From assembly GCA_001801515.1 (NCBI GenBank), contig MGXX01000059.1, positions 55,666 to 110,241 on the forward strand: DNA of 54,576 nucleotides, in the 5' to 3' direction. The translations under genes were made by a program, and so were the position numbers. Shown piece by piece: positions 19,451 through 28,191 of this stretch. Position 1 is the stretch's first letter. The number at the start of each line of letters is the position of its first letter. The stretch is from Gammaproteobacteria bacterium RIFCSPHIGHO2_12_FULL_38_11. Lineage in GTDB: Bacteria > Pseudomonadota > Gammaproteobacteria > Coxiellales > Coxiellaceae. The notes below the pieces were generated by a model. The model was not told the DNA's origin and did no database searches. It worked only from the letters and a program-made list of their open reading frames with translations.

Positions 19451-20806
19451 ATGAAAAGATTAATAATATATGATTTAAAGAAGTGGACGGTATCTCACTC
19501 GAGAAAACCGCTTTTGATGCGTGGGGCCAGGCAGGTGGGGAAAACGCATGCTGTGCGTGAATTGGGAAAAAATTTTACGTATTTTGTGGAGATTAATTTT
19601 GAAAGAAGCCCAGAATTTATTACTGTGTTTGAAAAAGATTTAGACCCGGTACGCATTGTTAATACATTATTTGCAATGACCAACCAAATCATTACATCTG
19701 AAAAAACATTATTATTTTTTGATGAAATTCAATTTTGTCCAAAAGCGATTACTGCATTACGGTATTTTTATGAAGAAATGCCAGCGCTACATGTTATTGG
19801 CGCAGGCTCATTGTTGGATTTTACAATTGAAGAAATCGGCGTGCCAGTGGGGCGTATTCAATACTGTTATATGTATCCATTGTCTTTCATGGAGTTTCTT
19901 GCGTCTCTCGGTAATAAATCATTATTTGAAATGATACTATCACATTCCGCAGAAAAGCCGTTAGATGAATTATTTCATCATAAACTTTTTGAATTGTTGG
20001 GACAGTATATGTTGTTGGGTGGTATGCCAGGAACGATTGCTGGTTTTTTAAAAGAAAATAATATGGCGACAGCGTATCGCGTGCAAAATGCTATTATTAA
20101 TGCTTATCGCGACGATTTTCCTAAATATGCAAAAAAATTACAAATTAAATATGTTGAAGCATTGTTTAATTACATTCCTCATTGTATTGCAGAATCATTT
20201 AAATTCAGCCATATTCCTGGAAATTATCAAAAACGAGAATTAGACCCTGCATTAAATTTATTGGTAAAAGCAGGTGTTGTTCATAAGGTGTATCAAAGTG
20301 CAGGAAATGGAATTCCATTGGGTGCAGAAGCGAATCTTGAAAAATATAAATTACTATTTTTAGATATTGCATTAAGTCAAGCAATGTTAGGTAGTACTTT
20401 GGCAGATTGGTTACTAAATCCGCTGCAAACGTTTATAAATAAAGGATCCTTTACGGAAGCGTTTGTAGGGCAAGAATTATTGGCGTACTCATCGGAGTAT
20501 ACAAAAACAGATTTATATTATTGGCATCGAGAGAAACAAGGCAGTAATGCTGAAGTCGATTATCTAATACAGCTTAATGAAAATATTATTCCAGTTGAGG
20601 TTAAAAGTGGCGCTGGTTCAACACTAAAAAGCTTACATTTATTTTTGGAAAGCAAGCCGCAGTCGCCTTTTGGTATTCGATTTTCAACACTGCCTTATTC
20701 AATTGAGGCAAAACTGCATTCATACCCGCTTTATGCTATTGCAGGATGTTTGACAAAATATCATCCTGACTTGAAAGAAAGGTTGTACACATTGATCTCA
20801 GCTTGA
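19451..20806 (+). CDS. AAA_14/DUF4143 ATPase with PD-(D/E)XK-like C-terminus
   Basis: A 451-aa protein of the common AAA_14 plus DUF4143 family. Walker A is GARQVGKT (near residue 25), Walker B LLFFDEIQF, and the conserved HVIGAGSLLDF and YPLSFMEFL segments follow. The C-terminal ELLAY...YYWHREKQGSNAEVDYLI and IIPVEVKSG supply E, D and ExK positions of a PD-(D/E)XK fold. Biological role is not settled for the family; defence against foreign DNA is often proposed. It is codirectional with the next ATPase (102-bp gap). Confidence 0.9.
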   Translation: MKRLIIYDLKKWTVSHSRKPLLMRGARQVGKTHAVRELGKNFTYFVEINFERSPEFITVFEKDLDPVRIVNTLFAMTNQIITSEKTLLFFDEIQFCPKAITALRYFYEEMPALHVIGAGSLLDFTIEEIGVPVGRIQYCYMYPLSFMEFLASLGNKSLFEMILSHSAEKPLDELFHHKLFELLGQYMLLGGMPGTIAGFLKENNMATAYRVQNAIINAYRDDFPKYAKKLQIKYVEALFNYIPHCIAESFKFSHIPGNYQKRELDPALNLLVKAGVVHKVYQSAGNGIPLGAEANLEKYKLLFLDIALSQAMLGSTLADWLLNPLQTFINKGSFTEAFVGQELLAYSSEYTKTDLYYWHREKQGSNAEVDYLIQLNENIIPVEVKSGAGSTLKSLHLFLESKPQSPFGIRFSTLPYSIEAKLHSYPLYAIAGCLTKYHPDLKERLYTLISA

Positions 20807-20908
20807 TGATTTAACGCTACAATTAGACTTGACCTATGGTTACTATGGACAGTAGTCCCTGTTTTTGATATATTATTATGTAATGCATTCCATATCGAGA
20901 ACAGTACC

Positions 20909-22141
20909 ATGCAAGATGAACTTCTCAAACTGAGTCAGGAACTGATCGCCCTTAATGCACGCCCTTTTCGGCGTTATTTTATTCAAAACAATTCACTTTC
21001 GCATCGGTTTTTCATTTTAATGGGGCAACGGGGTATCGGTAAAACAACAACCTTAGTGCAATATTTATTGGATTATACGAAAAATGATCGCTTTAGCGAT
21101 AAAATTTTATATATACCTGTGGACCATTTTATTGTGGGTGACGCCACCTTATTCGACATTGCTGAAAATTTCTTTCAGGGGGGTGGTGAATTAATTGCTT
21201 TTGATGAAATTCATAAATATGAAAATTGGTCAGGCGAACTAAAAAGTATTTACGACTCTTTTCCAAAGTTAAAAATAATTGCATTAGGCAGTTCAGCTTT
21301 GGAAATTCATAAAGGAACGCATGACTTAAGTCGACGCGCGATTGTATATCATTTACAAGGAATGTCATTTCGCGAATTTTTGGTTTTAAAAAACAATATT
21401 CAATTGGAAAATCATACGTTAGGGGCAATATTAAAAAACCATCAAGTCATCACACATCAAATTATTGCTGAATTAGATAAAATTGGGAAAAAAATATTAC
21501 GTGAATTTTCTGATTATCTTGTCCATGGATTTTACCCTTATTTTTTCGAATTAAATGACATTGTTTTATTTCAACAAACATTGGAACAAAATGTGCATAC
21601 CACCATTGAATCAGATTTAATGGCAATTTACCCAACACTAACGGGTATTAGCATTCGAAAATTAAAACAACTTTTAAATTTTATTGCAGGTTCTGTCCCT
21701 TTTACGCCAAATTGGAGCGAGATTCAGTCAATATTAGAAATTGGTGATGTACGAACTTTGAAAACTTACTTTAAATATTTAGAGGATGCGGGCCTTGTAA
21801 AAAGTATTTCGAGAGAAAGCAGTAAATTGCATAAAATAACGTTGCCCGAAAAAATTTATATTGATAATCCTAATTTAATGCAGGCAATGACAAAAGAAAA
21901 AGTAAACCCAGGTTCGATACGTGAAATATTTTTTATTAATATGCTTGCAGCAGGACATGATCTTGCGCTTCATAAACAAGGTGATTTTGTCATTGATCAT
22001 CGAACTGTAGTAGAGGTGGGTGGAAAAAATAAAGATTTTAGTCAAATAAAAAATATTACCGATGCTTATCTGGCCTTGGATCAAATTGAAACCGGCATTA
22101 AAAATAAAATCCCTTTGTGGTTGTTTGGGTTTTTGTACTGA
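20909..22141 (+). CDS. AAA_14-type ATPase, second subfamily
   Basis: A 410-aa ATPase distinct from its upstream neighbour. Walker A is MGQRGIGKTTTL, Walker B ELIAFDEIHKYENW, followed by IIALGSSALEI and a conserved FREFLVL segment. A winged-helix-like region (ILEIGDVRTLKTYFKYLEDA, GLVKSI) and a C-terminal DFVIDHRTVVEVGGKNK, with the nuclease-like ExGGK pattern, complete the family layout. The stop codon overlaps a relic of a third ATPase. The upstream spacer has a weak symmetric stretch GGTTACTATGGACAGTAGTC. Confidence 0.88.
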   Translation: MQDELLKLSQELIALNARPFRRYFIQNNSLSHRFFILMGQRGIGKTTTLVQYLLDYTKNDRFSDKILYIPVDHFIVGDATLFDIAENFFQGGGELIAFDEIHKYENWSGELKSIYDSFPKLKIIALGSSALEIHKGTHDLSRRAIVYHLQGMSFREFLVLKNNIQLENHTLGAILKNHQVITHQIIAELDKIGKKILREFSDYLVHGFYPYFFELNDIVLFQQTLEQNVHTTIESDLMAIYPTLTGISIRKLKQLLNFIAGSVPFTPNWSEIQSILEIGDVRTLKTYFKYLEDAGLVKSISRESSKLHKITLPEKIYIDNPNLMQAMTKEKVNPGSIREIFFINMLAAGHDLALHKQGDFVIDHRTVVEVGGKNKDFSQIKNITDAYLALDQIETGIKNKIPLWLFGFLY

Positions 22142-22205
22142 ATTTTTGGCAGTTTATGGTCGACGTCGAGTGGGTAAAACCTATTTAATTAACACATTTC
22201 GTTAA
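22140..22205 (+). pseudogene. Scrap of a DUF234-type ATPase (Walker A segment)
   Basis: In the +1 frame from the preceding stop, 21 codons read EFLAVYGRRRVGKTYLINTF and then R-stop. This is almost the Walker A neighbourhood of the ATPase at 843-2309 (EFLALIGRRRVGKTFLIKNF). It has no start and no downstream part, and overlaps the 3' end of the gene on the other strand. Either a deletion joined it here or the next gene landed on it. Confidence 0.75.
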
Positions 22206-23766
22206 TCTCATATCTCTCACTCAAAAAATCCCCAATATTTCTTGCTTCATTATCAAAGCTGATGCCTAGTAAATAAATCGGCTTTTTATGAGAAAGATAT
22301 TTTTCTGGATATTTTTTATTTTTAATTTGCTGCAAAGCAGAAGCCGCATCACCATTTTTCTTGAGCTTAAATTCAAGAATTAAAATTTTGTCTGGCAATA
22401 TTATTGCTAAATCCATTTGTCCTGTATTTGTATTATCTTCCGCAATCACTGTGTAACCCAATGCACAAAAATAACTGTACATAATGCTTGAATAAAAGCC
22501 TTCATAATGTTGGATATCGTTATTGCGATACCAATCATGCGGAATGGATGCAAAATGACTTCGGAATACATTACCCAATTCAGTCGGACTAGGGGATTGC
22601 AAACAATCAAACAGTTTTCCAAATGTTGCATTCTTTGCACTTACGGAAGAGCCTAATTCCGCTAATTTATTATTTAAACTCGATTTGACTTCTAAATTGG
22701 GGTAGGCAAGCACAAACCCACGCATCGTCCCTACCATAATGTCTTTTTTAATAGTCAAATAACCTGTTTGAAATAATAAAGTAGGTAGGGGGATATTATC
22801 GATATCAAAACTCGATAAATCACTTTCCACGATCTTTGTATTTTCCATATTGGGAAAATAGTATTGATTTTTTTGAATTAGTTTAATTAAAAATGTGGGG
22901 CTGCCTGTTTCAAACCAGTATTCTTTGTAGTGAAAATTGTTACTGAAAAAAAGTAGGATATCAAAAGGATTATAGACTTTTTGATTTTCAGCGCCTGAAA
23001 AATTATAACCGTTGTACCAAAGCTTTAATTTTGCTTTATCAACAGATCCTTCTTGAAGATAATCAGCAAATTCTCTTTCTAAATCAGTTTGCGTATAACC
23101 ACAAATATCAGCATATTGCGCATTGAGTGAAATATCATTGAGATTATTTAATCCGCTGAATAATCCGGCTTTAGCGAATTTAGAAACACCGGTTAAGAAT
23201 ACAAATTTGAGATATTGGTCATTAACCTTAATAACGGTATATAAGCCTTTGAGCATTTCGCGTATCAATGTTGCTTTTGGCGTATCGCTAATGACGTCCA
23301 AGATGGGTTTGTCATACTCATCGACTAAAATAACCACTTGTTTTTCTGTTTTGATTGCTATGTTACGAATCAGGTCGTGGAAGGCAAGGCCAAAATCTTT
23401 ATTGTCGACTTGAATATCATATTTTTTTGCGCAATTGTGTAAAACATCCCAGATTGTTTCAGTAAGCTTCTCTTCAATGTTGTATGTACCACTTGTGCCA
23501 AAATCAAAATGAATCACTGGATAGCTTTTATCCCAATCCCAATGATTTTCCAAATGCAGGCCTTTAAACACAGCTTTATTGCCCAAAAAAGCTTGTTTTA
23601 GGGTATCTAAAAATAAACTTTTACCAAAACGACGAGGACGAGAGAGAAAATAATAAGCGCCCGATTTCATCAATTTTGCAACAAACTGCGTTTTATCAAC
23701 ATAAGCGCAATTTTCTGTCACTATTTTTTCTAAGGTGGATTTACCAATAGGCAGTTCTTTTTTCAA
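22189..23766 (-). CDS. AAA-ATPase_like / PDDEXK_9 protein
   Basis: A 525-aa member of the family with an AAA-ATPase_like N-terminal domain and a PDDEXK nuclease-like C-terminal domain. The start MKKELPIGKSTLEKIVTENC with YVDKT is typical, Walker A is SRPRRFGKSLFLDTL, Walker B VVILVDEYDKPILD, then FVFLTGVSKFAKAGLFSGLN. The C-terminal D...LILEFKLKKNGDAASALQQI and KYLSHKKPIYLLGISF fit the nuclease fold. The family is expanded in intracellular and gut bacteria, and its role is unknown. It closes the accessory block before glmU, facing away from it. Confidence 0.93.
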   Translation of the reverse strand: MKKELPIGKSTLEKIVTENCAYVDKTQFVAKLMKSGAYYFLSRPRRFGKSLFLDTLKQAFLGNKAVFKGLHLENHWDWDKSYPVIHFDFGTSGTYNIEEKLTETIWDVLHNCAKKYDIQVDNKDFGLAFHDLIRNIAIKTEKQVVILVDEYDKPILDVISDTPKATLIREMLKGLYTVIKVNDQYLKFVFLTGVSKFAKAGLFSGLNNLNDISLNAQYADICGYTQTDLEREFADYLQEGSVDKAKLKLWYNGYNFSGAENQKVYNPFDILLFFSNNFHYKEYWFETGSPTFLIKLIQKNQYYFPNMENTKIVESDLSSFDIDNIPLPTLLFQTGYLTIKKDIMVGTMRGFVLAYPNLEVKSSLNNKLAELGSSVSAKNATFGKLFDCLQSPSPTELGNVFRSHFASIPHDWYRNNDIQHYEGFYSSIMYSYFCALGYTVIAEDNTNTGQMDLAIILPDKILILEFKLKKNGDAASALQQIKNKKYPEKYLSHKKPIYLLGISFDNEARNIGDFLSERYEINEMC

Positions 23767-23920
23767 TTATTGGTCTCCGCTGTTTTATAACCCAAGAATT
23801 GATAGTATATGCGTTATTATCCGTATTTTGTAGCAATTTATTCAGGCTTGAAGGATGTGATATCAATAGCAAAATCCTAATTCAGATGGTAAAGTTTGTC
23901 ATCACATCGGAGGGTTTTTC

Positions 23921-25354
23921 ATGACATTAAGTATCGTGATTCTTGCAGCAGGGAAGGGTAAACGCATGGTATCGCCTATTCCTAAGGTCATGCATTTATT
24001 GGGCGGAGTCACATTATTAGAGCGTGTTGTACGAACGGCACAATCATTACGCCCAAAAAATATTCATGTTGTTTATGGAAATGGCGGCTCAAATCTTCCT
24101 GAATTACTACCCCATTTGCCGGTTAATTGGGTTTTTCAAAAAGAACAATTGGGAACGGGGCATGCCGTGATGCAAGCATTACCTGTTTGTGCCGATGATG
24201 AGCGCGTATTGGTTTTATATGGTGATGTTCCCGTTATTTCGACACAAACTTTGGAGAAATTATTAACAGAAACTCCCAAAGGGGGGGTGGGAATATTGGT
24301 GACTGAATTTGAAAATCCGACGGGCTTCGGTCGGATTGTTCGAGACCATGCAGATAATATTGTTGCGATTATCGAAGAAAAAGATGCATCTCGCACACAA
24401 CGCGCGATTCGTGAAATTAATACTGGTATTCTGACAGCGCCTGCAAAATTTTTAAAAGCGTGCTTGCCGCGCTTGTCTAATAAAAATGCGCAAAATGAAT
24501 ATTATTTAACGGATATGATTGCTTTGGCAGTTGAAGAAGGAATGCCGTTGCGCGGTGTGCCAGCGCAAAATGCCAATGAGGTGCAAGGTGTTAATGATCC
24601 GTGGCAATTGGCAACACTCGAACGTTATTATCAATCAGAACGCGCGCGTGCATTGGCTTATACGGGCGTTACAATTATGGATCCAAAGCGTTTGGATATC
24701 CGTGGCGATGTTGCTGTTTCTCCCTCTACGAAATTAGACATTAACGTTATTCTTGAAGGTAATGTAGTCATTGGTGTTGGTTGTGATATTGGTCCAAATG
24801 TTATTATTAAAAATTCAACACTGGGTGCACGCGTGAAAATATTAGCAAACAGCATGATTGAAGGGGCGATCATTGAAGATGAGTGTGAAGTCGGCCCTTT
24901 TGCTCGAATACGTCCAGAAACAATCTTAAAATCAAAATCGAAAGTCGGTAATTTTGTCGAAATTAAAAAAACTATTTTGGGTGAAAAGAGTAAGGCGTTG
25001 CATTTAAGTTATTTGGGCGATGCAGTTATTGGAAACAATGTGAATATCGGTGCTGGTACAATTACTTGTAATTATGACGGCGTGAATAAATCGAAAACAG
25101 AAATTGGAGATGGCGCTTTTATTGGCTCGAATACTGCATTAATTGCACCCATTAAAATTGGTGAGAATGCAACTATTGCAGCTGGTTCTGCTATTTCAAA
25201 AAACGCACCTGCAGAAAAATTAACGATTACTCGCTCAAAACAAATGGTTGTAGAAAATTGGAAAAGACCGGATAAAGAAATACATGACAGTATCAATAAA
25301 TCTAAAAAACGTTTCTGGAAACGCGCACGCAATAAACCATTGTTAAAAGAATAA
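23921..25354 (+). CDS. glmU: Bifunctional UDP-GlcNAc pyrophosphorylase / GlcN-1-P acetyltransferase
   Basis: GlmU makes UDP-GlcNAc for peptidoglycan and LPS in two steps: acetylation of GlcN-1-P, then uridylyl transfer. The N-terminal half has the nucleotide loop LAAGKGKRM and PKVMHLLGG (Lys replaces the usual Thr in GKGTRM), EQLGTGHAV and YGDVPV. The C-terminal half is a left-handed beta helix of hexapeptide repeats (IGVGCDIGPNVIIKNSTLGA) with HLSYLGDAVIGNNVNIGAGT and CNYDGVNKSKTEIGD. The length of 477 aa is slightly above the 456 of E. coli because of a basic tail (KSKKRFWKRARNK). GGAGGG is 7 bases upstream. In related genomes it directly follows atpC; here about 8 kb intervene. Confidence 0.98.
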   Translation: MTLSIVILAAGKGKRMVSPIPKVMHLLGGVTLLERVVRTAQSLRPKNIHVVYGNGGSNLPELLPHLPVNWVFQKEQLGTGHAVMQALPVCADDERVLVLYGDVPVISTQTLEKLLTETPKGGVGILVTEFENPTGFGRIVRDHADNIVAIIEEKDASRTQRAIREINTGILTAPAKFLKACLPRLSNKNAQNEYYLTDMIALAVEEGMPLRGVPAQNANEVQGVNDPWQLATLERYYQSERARALAYTGVTIMDPKRLDIRGDVAVSPSTKLDINVILEGNVVIGVGCDIGPNVIIKNSTLGARVKILANSMIEGAIIEDECEVGPFARIRPETILKSKSKVGNFVEIKKTILGEKSKALHLSYLGDAVIGNNVNIGAGTITCNYDGVNKSKTEIGDGAFIGSNTALIAPIKIGENATIAAGSAISKNAPAEKLTITRSKQMVVENWKRPDKEIHDSINKSKKRFWKRARNKPLLKE

Positions 25355-25359
25355 ATAAA

Positions 25360-26100
25360 ATGCGACGAATTCGAATTTATCATCAAAATAATTTAAGCTC
25401 GGGCCTTACTGTGATGCTAGATTTGAATGCAAGCCATCATTTATTACAAGTATTGCGTAAAAAAACGGGCGAGCGCTTTATTATTTTTAATGGTAAAGGA
25501 GGGGAATTTGATGCTGTTTTAGTGTCGGCTAATAAAAAAACCGCTTGTGTTGAGATTGGTAATTTTCATGAAAGAGAAACAGAATCCAAACTAAAAATTC
25601 ATTTGGGGCAGGCAATTTCTCGCAGTGAGCGCATGGATTATGCGATACAAAAAGCTGTTGAATTGGGTGTTTCTGAAATTACACCGCTTATTACTGAGTA
25701 TTGCCAGGTGCAATTATCAAAAGAGCGTTTTGAAAAACGTGTTGCGCATTGGTGTGCGATTGCAATTTCTGCGGCAGAACAATCAGGGCGATGTGTTGTG
25801 CCTACGGTGAATCAACCGATTTCATTTGAACAATGGATTAAAATAAATAATGCTGTGAAAATTATTTGTTGTCCGCGACATGAAACAGAGCAGAAATGCG
25901 CCCAGAAGGGTGTGTGTGATTTGCAAAATGTAATATTAACAATTGGTGCCGAAGGCGGTTTTAGTGATCGAGAAATTAATTTAGCACGCCAAGAAAATTT
26001 TATAACGATGTCGCTTGGGTCGCGAATTTTACGCACGGAAACAGCGACGGTTGTGGCATTAACTATTTTGCAAGAGCGGTATGGTGATTTAGGAACATGA
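25360..26100 (+). CDS. rsmE: 16S rRNA (uracil1498-N3)-methyltransferase
   Basis: RsmE methylates U1498 of 16S rRNA using SAM through a trefoil-knot SPOUT fold. The N-terminal PUA-like part ends near SRSERMDYAIQKAVELGVSE, and knot motifs ILTIGAEGGFSDREI and SLGSRILRTETATVVALTIL are intact. It starts 5 bases after glmU and is probably cotranscribed. The last codons, including the TGA, lie within the left arm of a palindromic element at 26091-26150, so the final residue or two may be element-derived. Confidence 0.97.
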   Translation: MRRIRIYHQNNLSSGLTVMLDLNASHHLLQVLRKKTGERFIIFNGKGGEFDAVLVSANKKTACVEIGNFHERETESKLKIHLGQAISRSERMDYAIQKAVELGVSEITPLITEYCQVQLSKERFEKRVAHWCAIAISAAEQSGRCVVPTVNQPISFEQWIKINNAVKIICCPRHETEQKCAQKGVCDLQNVILTIGAEGGFSDREINLARQENFITMSLGSRILRTETATVVALTILQERYGDLGT

Positions 26101-26150
26101 ACGAAATAACTTGGACGCCAAGTTGTCCAAGTTATTTCGTACATGTTCCT
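26091..26150. repeat. 60-bp palindrome after rsmE, arms-only MITE relative
   Basis: AGGAACATGAACGAAATAAC runs into TTGGAC, a short centre, then GTCCAAGTTATTTCGTACAT and GTTCCT. The arms match the AGGAAC...ACGAAATAA arm type of the element at 2929-3107, but the internal core is missing. It lies between convergent rsmE and vapC and can form a long hairpin, so it may terminate both transcripts. Confidence 0.75.
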
Positions 26151-26202
26151 TATCGATTGCCTCTTTTGAGATTGACCACCCGCTTTGAAAAACCGGAAAA
26201 TT

Positions 26203-26601
26203 TCATGTCCAATTCTCACAACGTAAATGCTTTATGCGCGAAAATTCTTTCATATTATTTGTGACTAATGTTGCATTGATGCTGAGGGCGTGGGCAGCGA
26301 TCATGATGTCTGCTTGTCCTATAGGTGTTCCAGCCTTTTTTAGATAACTGCGGATTTCGCCATAGTGATGCGCAGCTGCTTCGTCATAAGGAAGAATAGC
26401 AATAGGTGTAATTAGTTTTTTTAACGACGCCATGTTTTTTTCAAAATGCTGGCTATTGTGAACTCCATAGACTAACTCAGAAAATACTATTGATGAAATA
26501 ACGACATCATCAATATTTAATGCATGAAATTTTCTTGCCACGCTTTCCGGGTTATTTTTTCTTAAGTAAATGCACATGTTTGTATCTAGCATATGTTTCA
26601 T
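26203..26601 (-). CDS. vapC: VapC-type PIN-domain toxin
   Basis: A 132-aa PIN-domain ribonuclease, the toxin of a VapBC pair; VapC enzymes cut specific tRNAs or rRNA. Acidic active-site positions are visible: the first Asp in MLDTNMCIYLR, the Glu in FSELVYG, the Asp in IGQADIMIAAHA and the VTNNMKEF turn. It overlaps the end of vapB by 4 bases (ATGA), the usual coupling. Confidence 0.93.
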   Translation of the reverse strand: MKHMLDTNMCIYLRKNNPESVARKFHALNIDDVVISSIVFSELVYGVHNSQHFEKNMASLKKLITPIAILPYDEAAAHHYGEIRSYLKKAGTPIGQADIMIAAHALSINATLVTNNMKEFSRIKHLRCENWT

Positions 26602-26915
26602 TCAAAGCAACTCCAATCTCGTTCTTGATCGGGCAATATTTCTCGCCCGTCCTTCATAAAATCATCAGAAAATTCATTCAACGCTTCAAAAAATAATTTC
26701 CACGGATCATCCATCGGAATTAACATAATGCAATTGCCACTTTTCTTGATATAAACTTTTTTTCCGTTCATTCGAAATTCTTTTGGTATTCTAACCGCCT
26801 GACTTTGACCATTCATAAATAGTGTTGTAATGTGTGTATCGCTTGAAGTCATTTTTTGTTTTTTCGTCTTGCTTGGTTTAATACTCTTTTTCGCTTTTGT
26901 TTTTTTTGCTTTCAT
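26598..26915 (-). CDS. vapB: VapB-type antitoxin with Lys-rich N-terminal extension
   Basis: The core THITTLFMNGQSQAVRIPKE is the AbrB/SpoVT swapped-hairpin DNA-binding domain of VapB, and the acidic C-terminal tail (DDFMKDGREILPDQERDW) binds the toxin. The ATG at 26915 is preceded by GGGGG about 8 bases upstream, whereas the internal ATG at 26852, which would give a typical size, has no ribosome site. The real protein therefore probably carries a 21-residue tail rich in Lys (MKAKKTKAKKSIKPSKTKKQ), unusual for the family. VapB with VapC normally represses its own promoter. Confidence 0.9.
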   Translation of the reverse strand: MKAKKTKAKKSIKPSKTKKQKMTSSDTHITTLFMNGQSQAVRIPKEFRMNGKKVYIKKSGNCIMLIPMDDPWKLFFEALNEFSDDFMKDGREILPDQERDWSCFE

Positions 26916-26938
26916 GGCAGCAACCCCCGTATTAAAAG

Positions 26939-26958
26939 TATATATTTTTAAATATATA
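26939..26958. promoter_or_regulatory. Perfect 20-bp AT palindrome upstream of vapBC
   Basis: TATATATTT TT AAATATATA, 24 bp upstream of the vapB ATG. Position and symmetry fit the operator bound by VapBC, overlapping a likely -10 region. Confidence 0.6.
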
Positions 26959-27008
26959 TTATTTTGATGTCATGTTCAATTAGAAATACCGCTAGTAGAT
27001 ATAAATTT

Positions 27009-27024
27009 GTGAGACATTGCTCAC
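27009..27024. other. Small hairpin in the vapB-to-sRNA spacer
   Basis: GTGAG, ACATTG, CTCAC: a 5-bp stem. The remaining 27025-27180 is AT-rich and shows no gene; TTCCTTAAGGG near 27147 might belong to the upstream region of the putative sRNA. Confidence 0.3.
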
Positions 27025-27179
27025 ATAGGTGTCAGTTTCCTTCGTGTTGATTAAAAAATGTAAAATAAAAAGATAACGTAACCCGCTTGATTTTTAAACC
27101 TTTTTTAAATTTTGAATAAAAATAAACAGAATTAACGAAAAAACAGTTCCTTAAGGGCTTGTTAAAAGTATTTAAACTG

Positions 27180-27366
27180 GTAAATTGACTACTGTTTAGG
27201 GAATTGTAGGTTAAACCTTAAATGGACCCGAAGAATGGATAGGATGTCTAAACTTCGTGAAGGATACGAACAGCTTGGAAGGTTTTCTTTAGGGAAAAAA
27301 GGTTCTAGGGACAGAACGTGTTGGTATGGATTGCCAAAAAAGGGGAGCTTCGGCTCCCTTTTCTAT
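27180..27366 (+). ncRNA. Candidate CsrA-titrating small RNA (RsmY/RsmZ type)
   Basis: About 150 bases carry nine or ten GGA motifs, at roughly 27200, 27224, 27236, 27242, 27262, 27277, 27292, 27309 and 27328. Several are ANGGA (ATGGA, AAGGA). Two lie exactly in hairpin loops: TTCGT-GAAGGAT-ACGAA (27254-27270) and GTTCT-AGGGAC-AGAAC (27302-27317), and a third stem CGAAG...CTTCG encloses ATGGATAGGAT. The locus ends in a strong intrinsic terminator. No ORF is present. GGA motifs in loops are the known CsrA/RsmA binding signature, and such RNAs in gammaproteobacteria are controlled by GacA/LetA. The 5' end is uncertain: TTGACT (27185) lacks a good -10, and TATTTAAA near 27169 is an alternative. 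No clear LetA box was seen. Confidence 0.72.
27338..27363. terminator. Intrinsic terminator, usable in both directions
   Basis: AAAA-GGGGAGC, loop TTCG, GCTCCC-TTTT. A GC stem with a UUCG tetraloop flanked by A-run and T-run, ending the putative sRNA on the plus strand and located just past the stop of the purine nucleoside phosphorylase on the minus strand. Confidence 0.88.
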
Positions 27367-27375
27367 TGGTTTGTT

Positions 27376-28191
27376 TTATAAACCTTTTACAAATCCCAGC
27401 ACCAATTTTTTCATTTTTTCAGCGCAGGTTACAGCGCCAGACAAAGTCAATTCATGACTTAATTTCGTGTCGCCCATGCCTGCTGCCATGTTGGTAACAG
27501 CTGAAATCATGGCGATTTTCATGCCACAATGATGTGCTGTGACCACTTCATTAATGGCAGACATCGCAACGACGTCTCCCCCCATATTTTTAAAACAGCG
27601 AATTTCTGCGGGTGTTTCAAATTGAGGTCCCAGCACCGCAAAATAAACACCCTGTTTTAAAGGGATATTTAATTTTCTTGCTGTTTCCAATAATTGTGAA
27701 CGTAAATTTATATCATAAACATCATCCATACCGAGAAAACGAGGACCAAAATCATCGTCATTGGGACCAGCTAAAATATTTTGAAATTGAAAATTAATAT
27801 AATCTGTAATTAACACCAAATTACCCGGTACAACGTCTTCACGCAATGAACCTGCGGCATTGGTAATAAAAAAGAATTCACAACCAATTAATTTCATGGC
27901 GCGCACATAGGTTTTGGCAATCGAATGCGAAATGCCTTCATATAAATGAGCACGCCCTTGTAAAAAGGCAACCGGCACCCCTTTTAATTTTCCTAAGTAT
28001 AAATTGCCTGCGTGCCCCGCAACGGTGCAAGGTGGAAAATCAGGTAAGTCGGTATAGGGGATTTTGATCGTCTCTTCTAGAAGATCTACAAGGCCACCCA
28101 GACCTGATCCCAGTGTCATGGCAAATTTTGGTTTAAACCCAGGGGCTTTCTGCGCGATTATTTTAGCGGCATTAATGGCGGATTGTGTCAT
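27376..28191 (-). CDS. punA: Purine nucleoside phosphorylase (trimeric class)
   Basis: Cleaves purine (deoxy)ribonucleosides with phosphate to base and sugar-1-phosphate in purine salvage. The 271-aa protein matches the trimeric PNP family: GSGLGGLVDLL, phosphate-binding VAGHAGNLYLG and LQGRAHLYEG, FFITNAAGSL, GPQFETPAEI, and the purine-site Asn region SAVTNMAAGM. The usual VGMSTVPE segment reads VAMSAINEV, a mild departure. It ends 10 bases from the bidirectional terminator. Confidence 0.95.
   Translation of the reverse strand: MTQSAINAAKIIAQKAPGFKPKFAMTLGSGLGGLVDLLEETIKIPYTDLPDFPPCTVAGHAGNLYLGKLKGVPVAFLQGRAHLYEGISHSIAKTYVRAMKLIGCEFFFITNAAGSLREDVVPGNLVLITDYINFQFQNILAGPNDDDFGPRFLGMDDVYDINLRSQLLETARKLNIPLKQGVYFAVLGPQFETPAEIRCFKNMGGDVVAMSAINEVVTAHHCGMKIAMISAVTNMAAGMGDTKLSHELTLSGAVTCAEKMKKLVLGFVKGL

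Noticed and set aside
27009..27180. LetA/GacA-binding box upstream of the putative sRNA
   Set aside because: TTCCTTAAGGG is symmetric but does not match the known box closely enough to claim.
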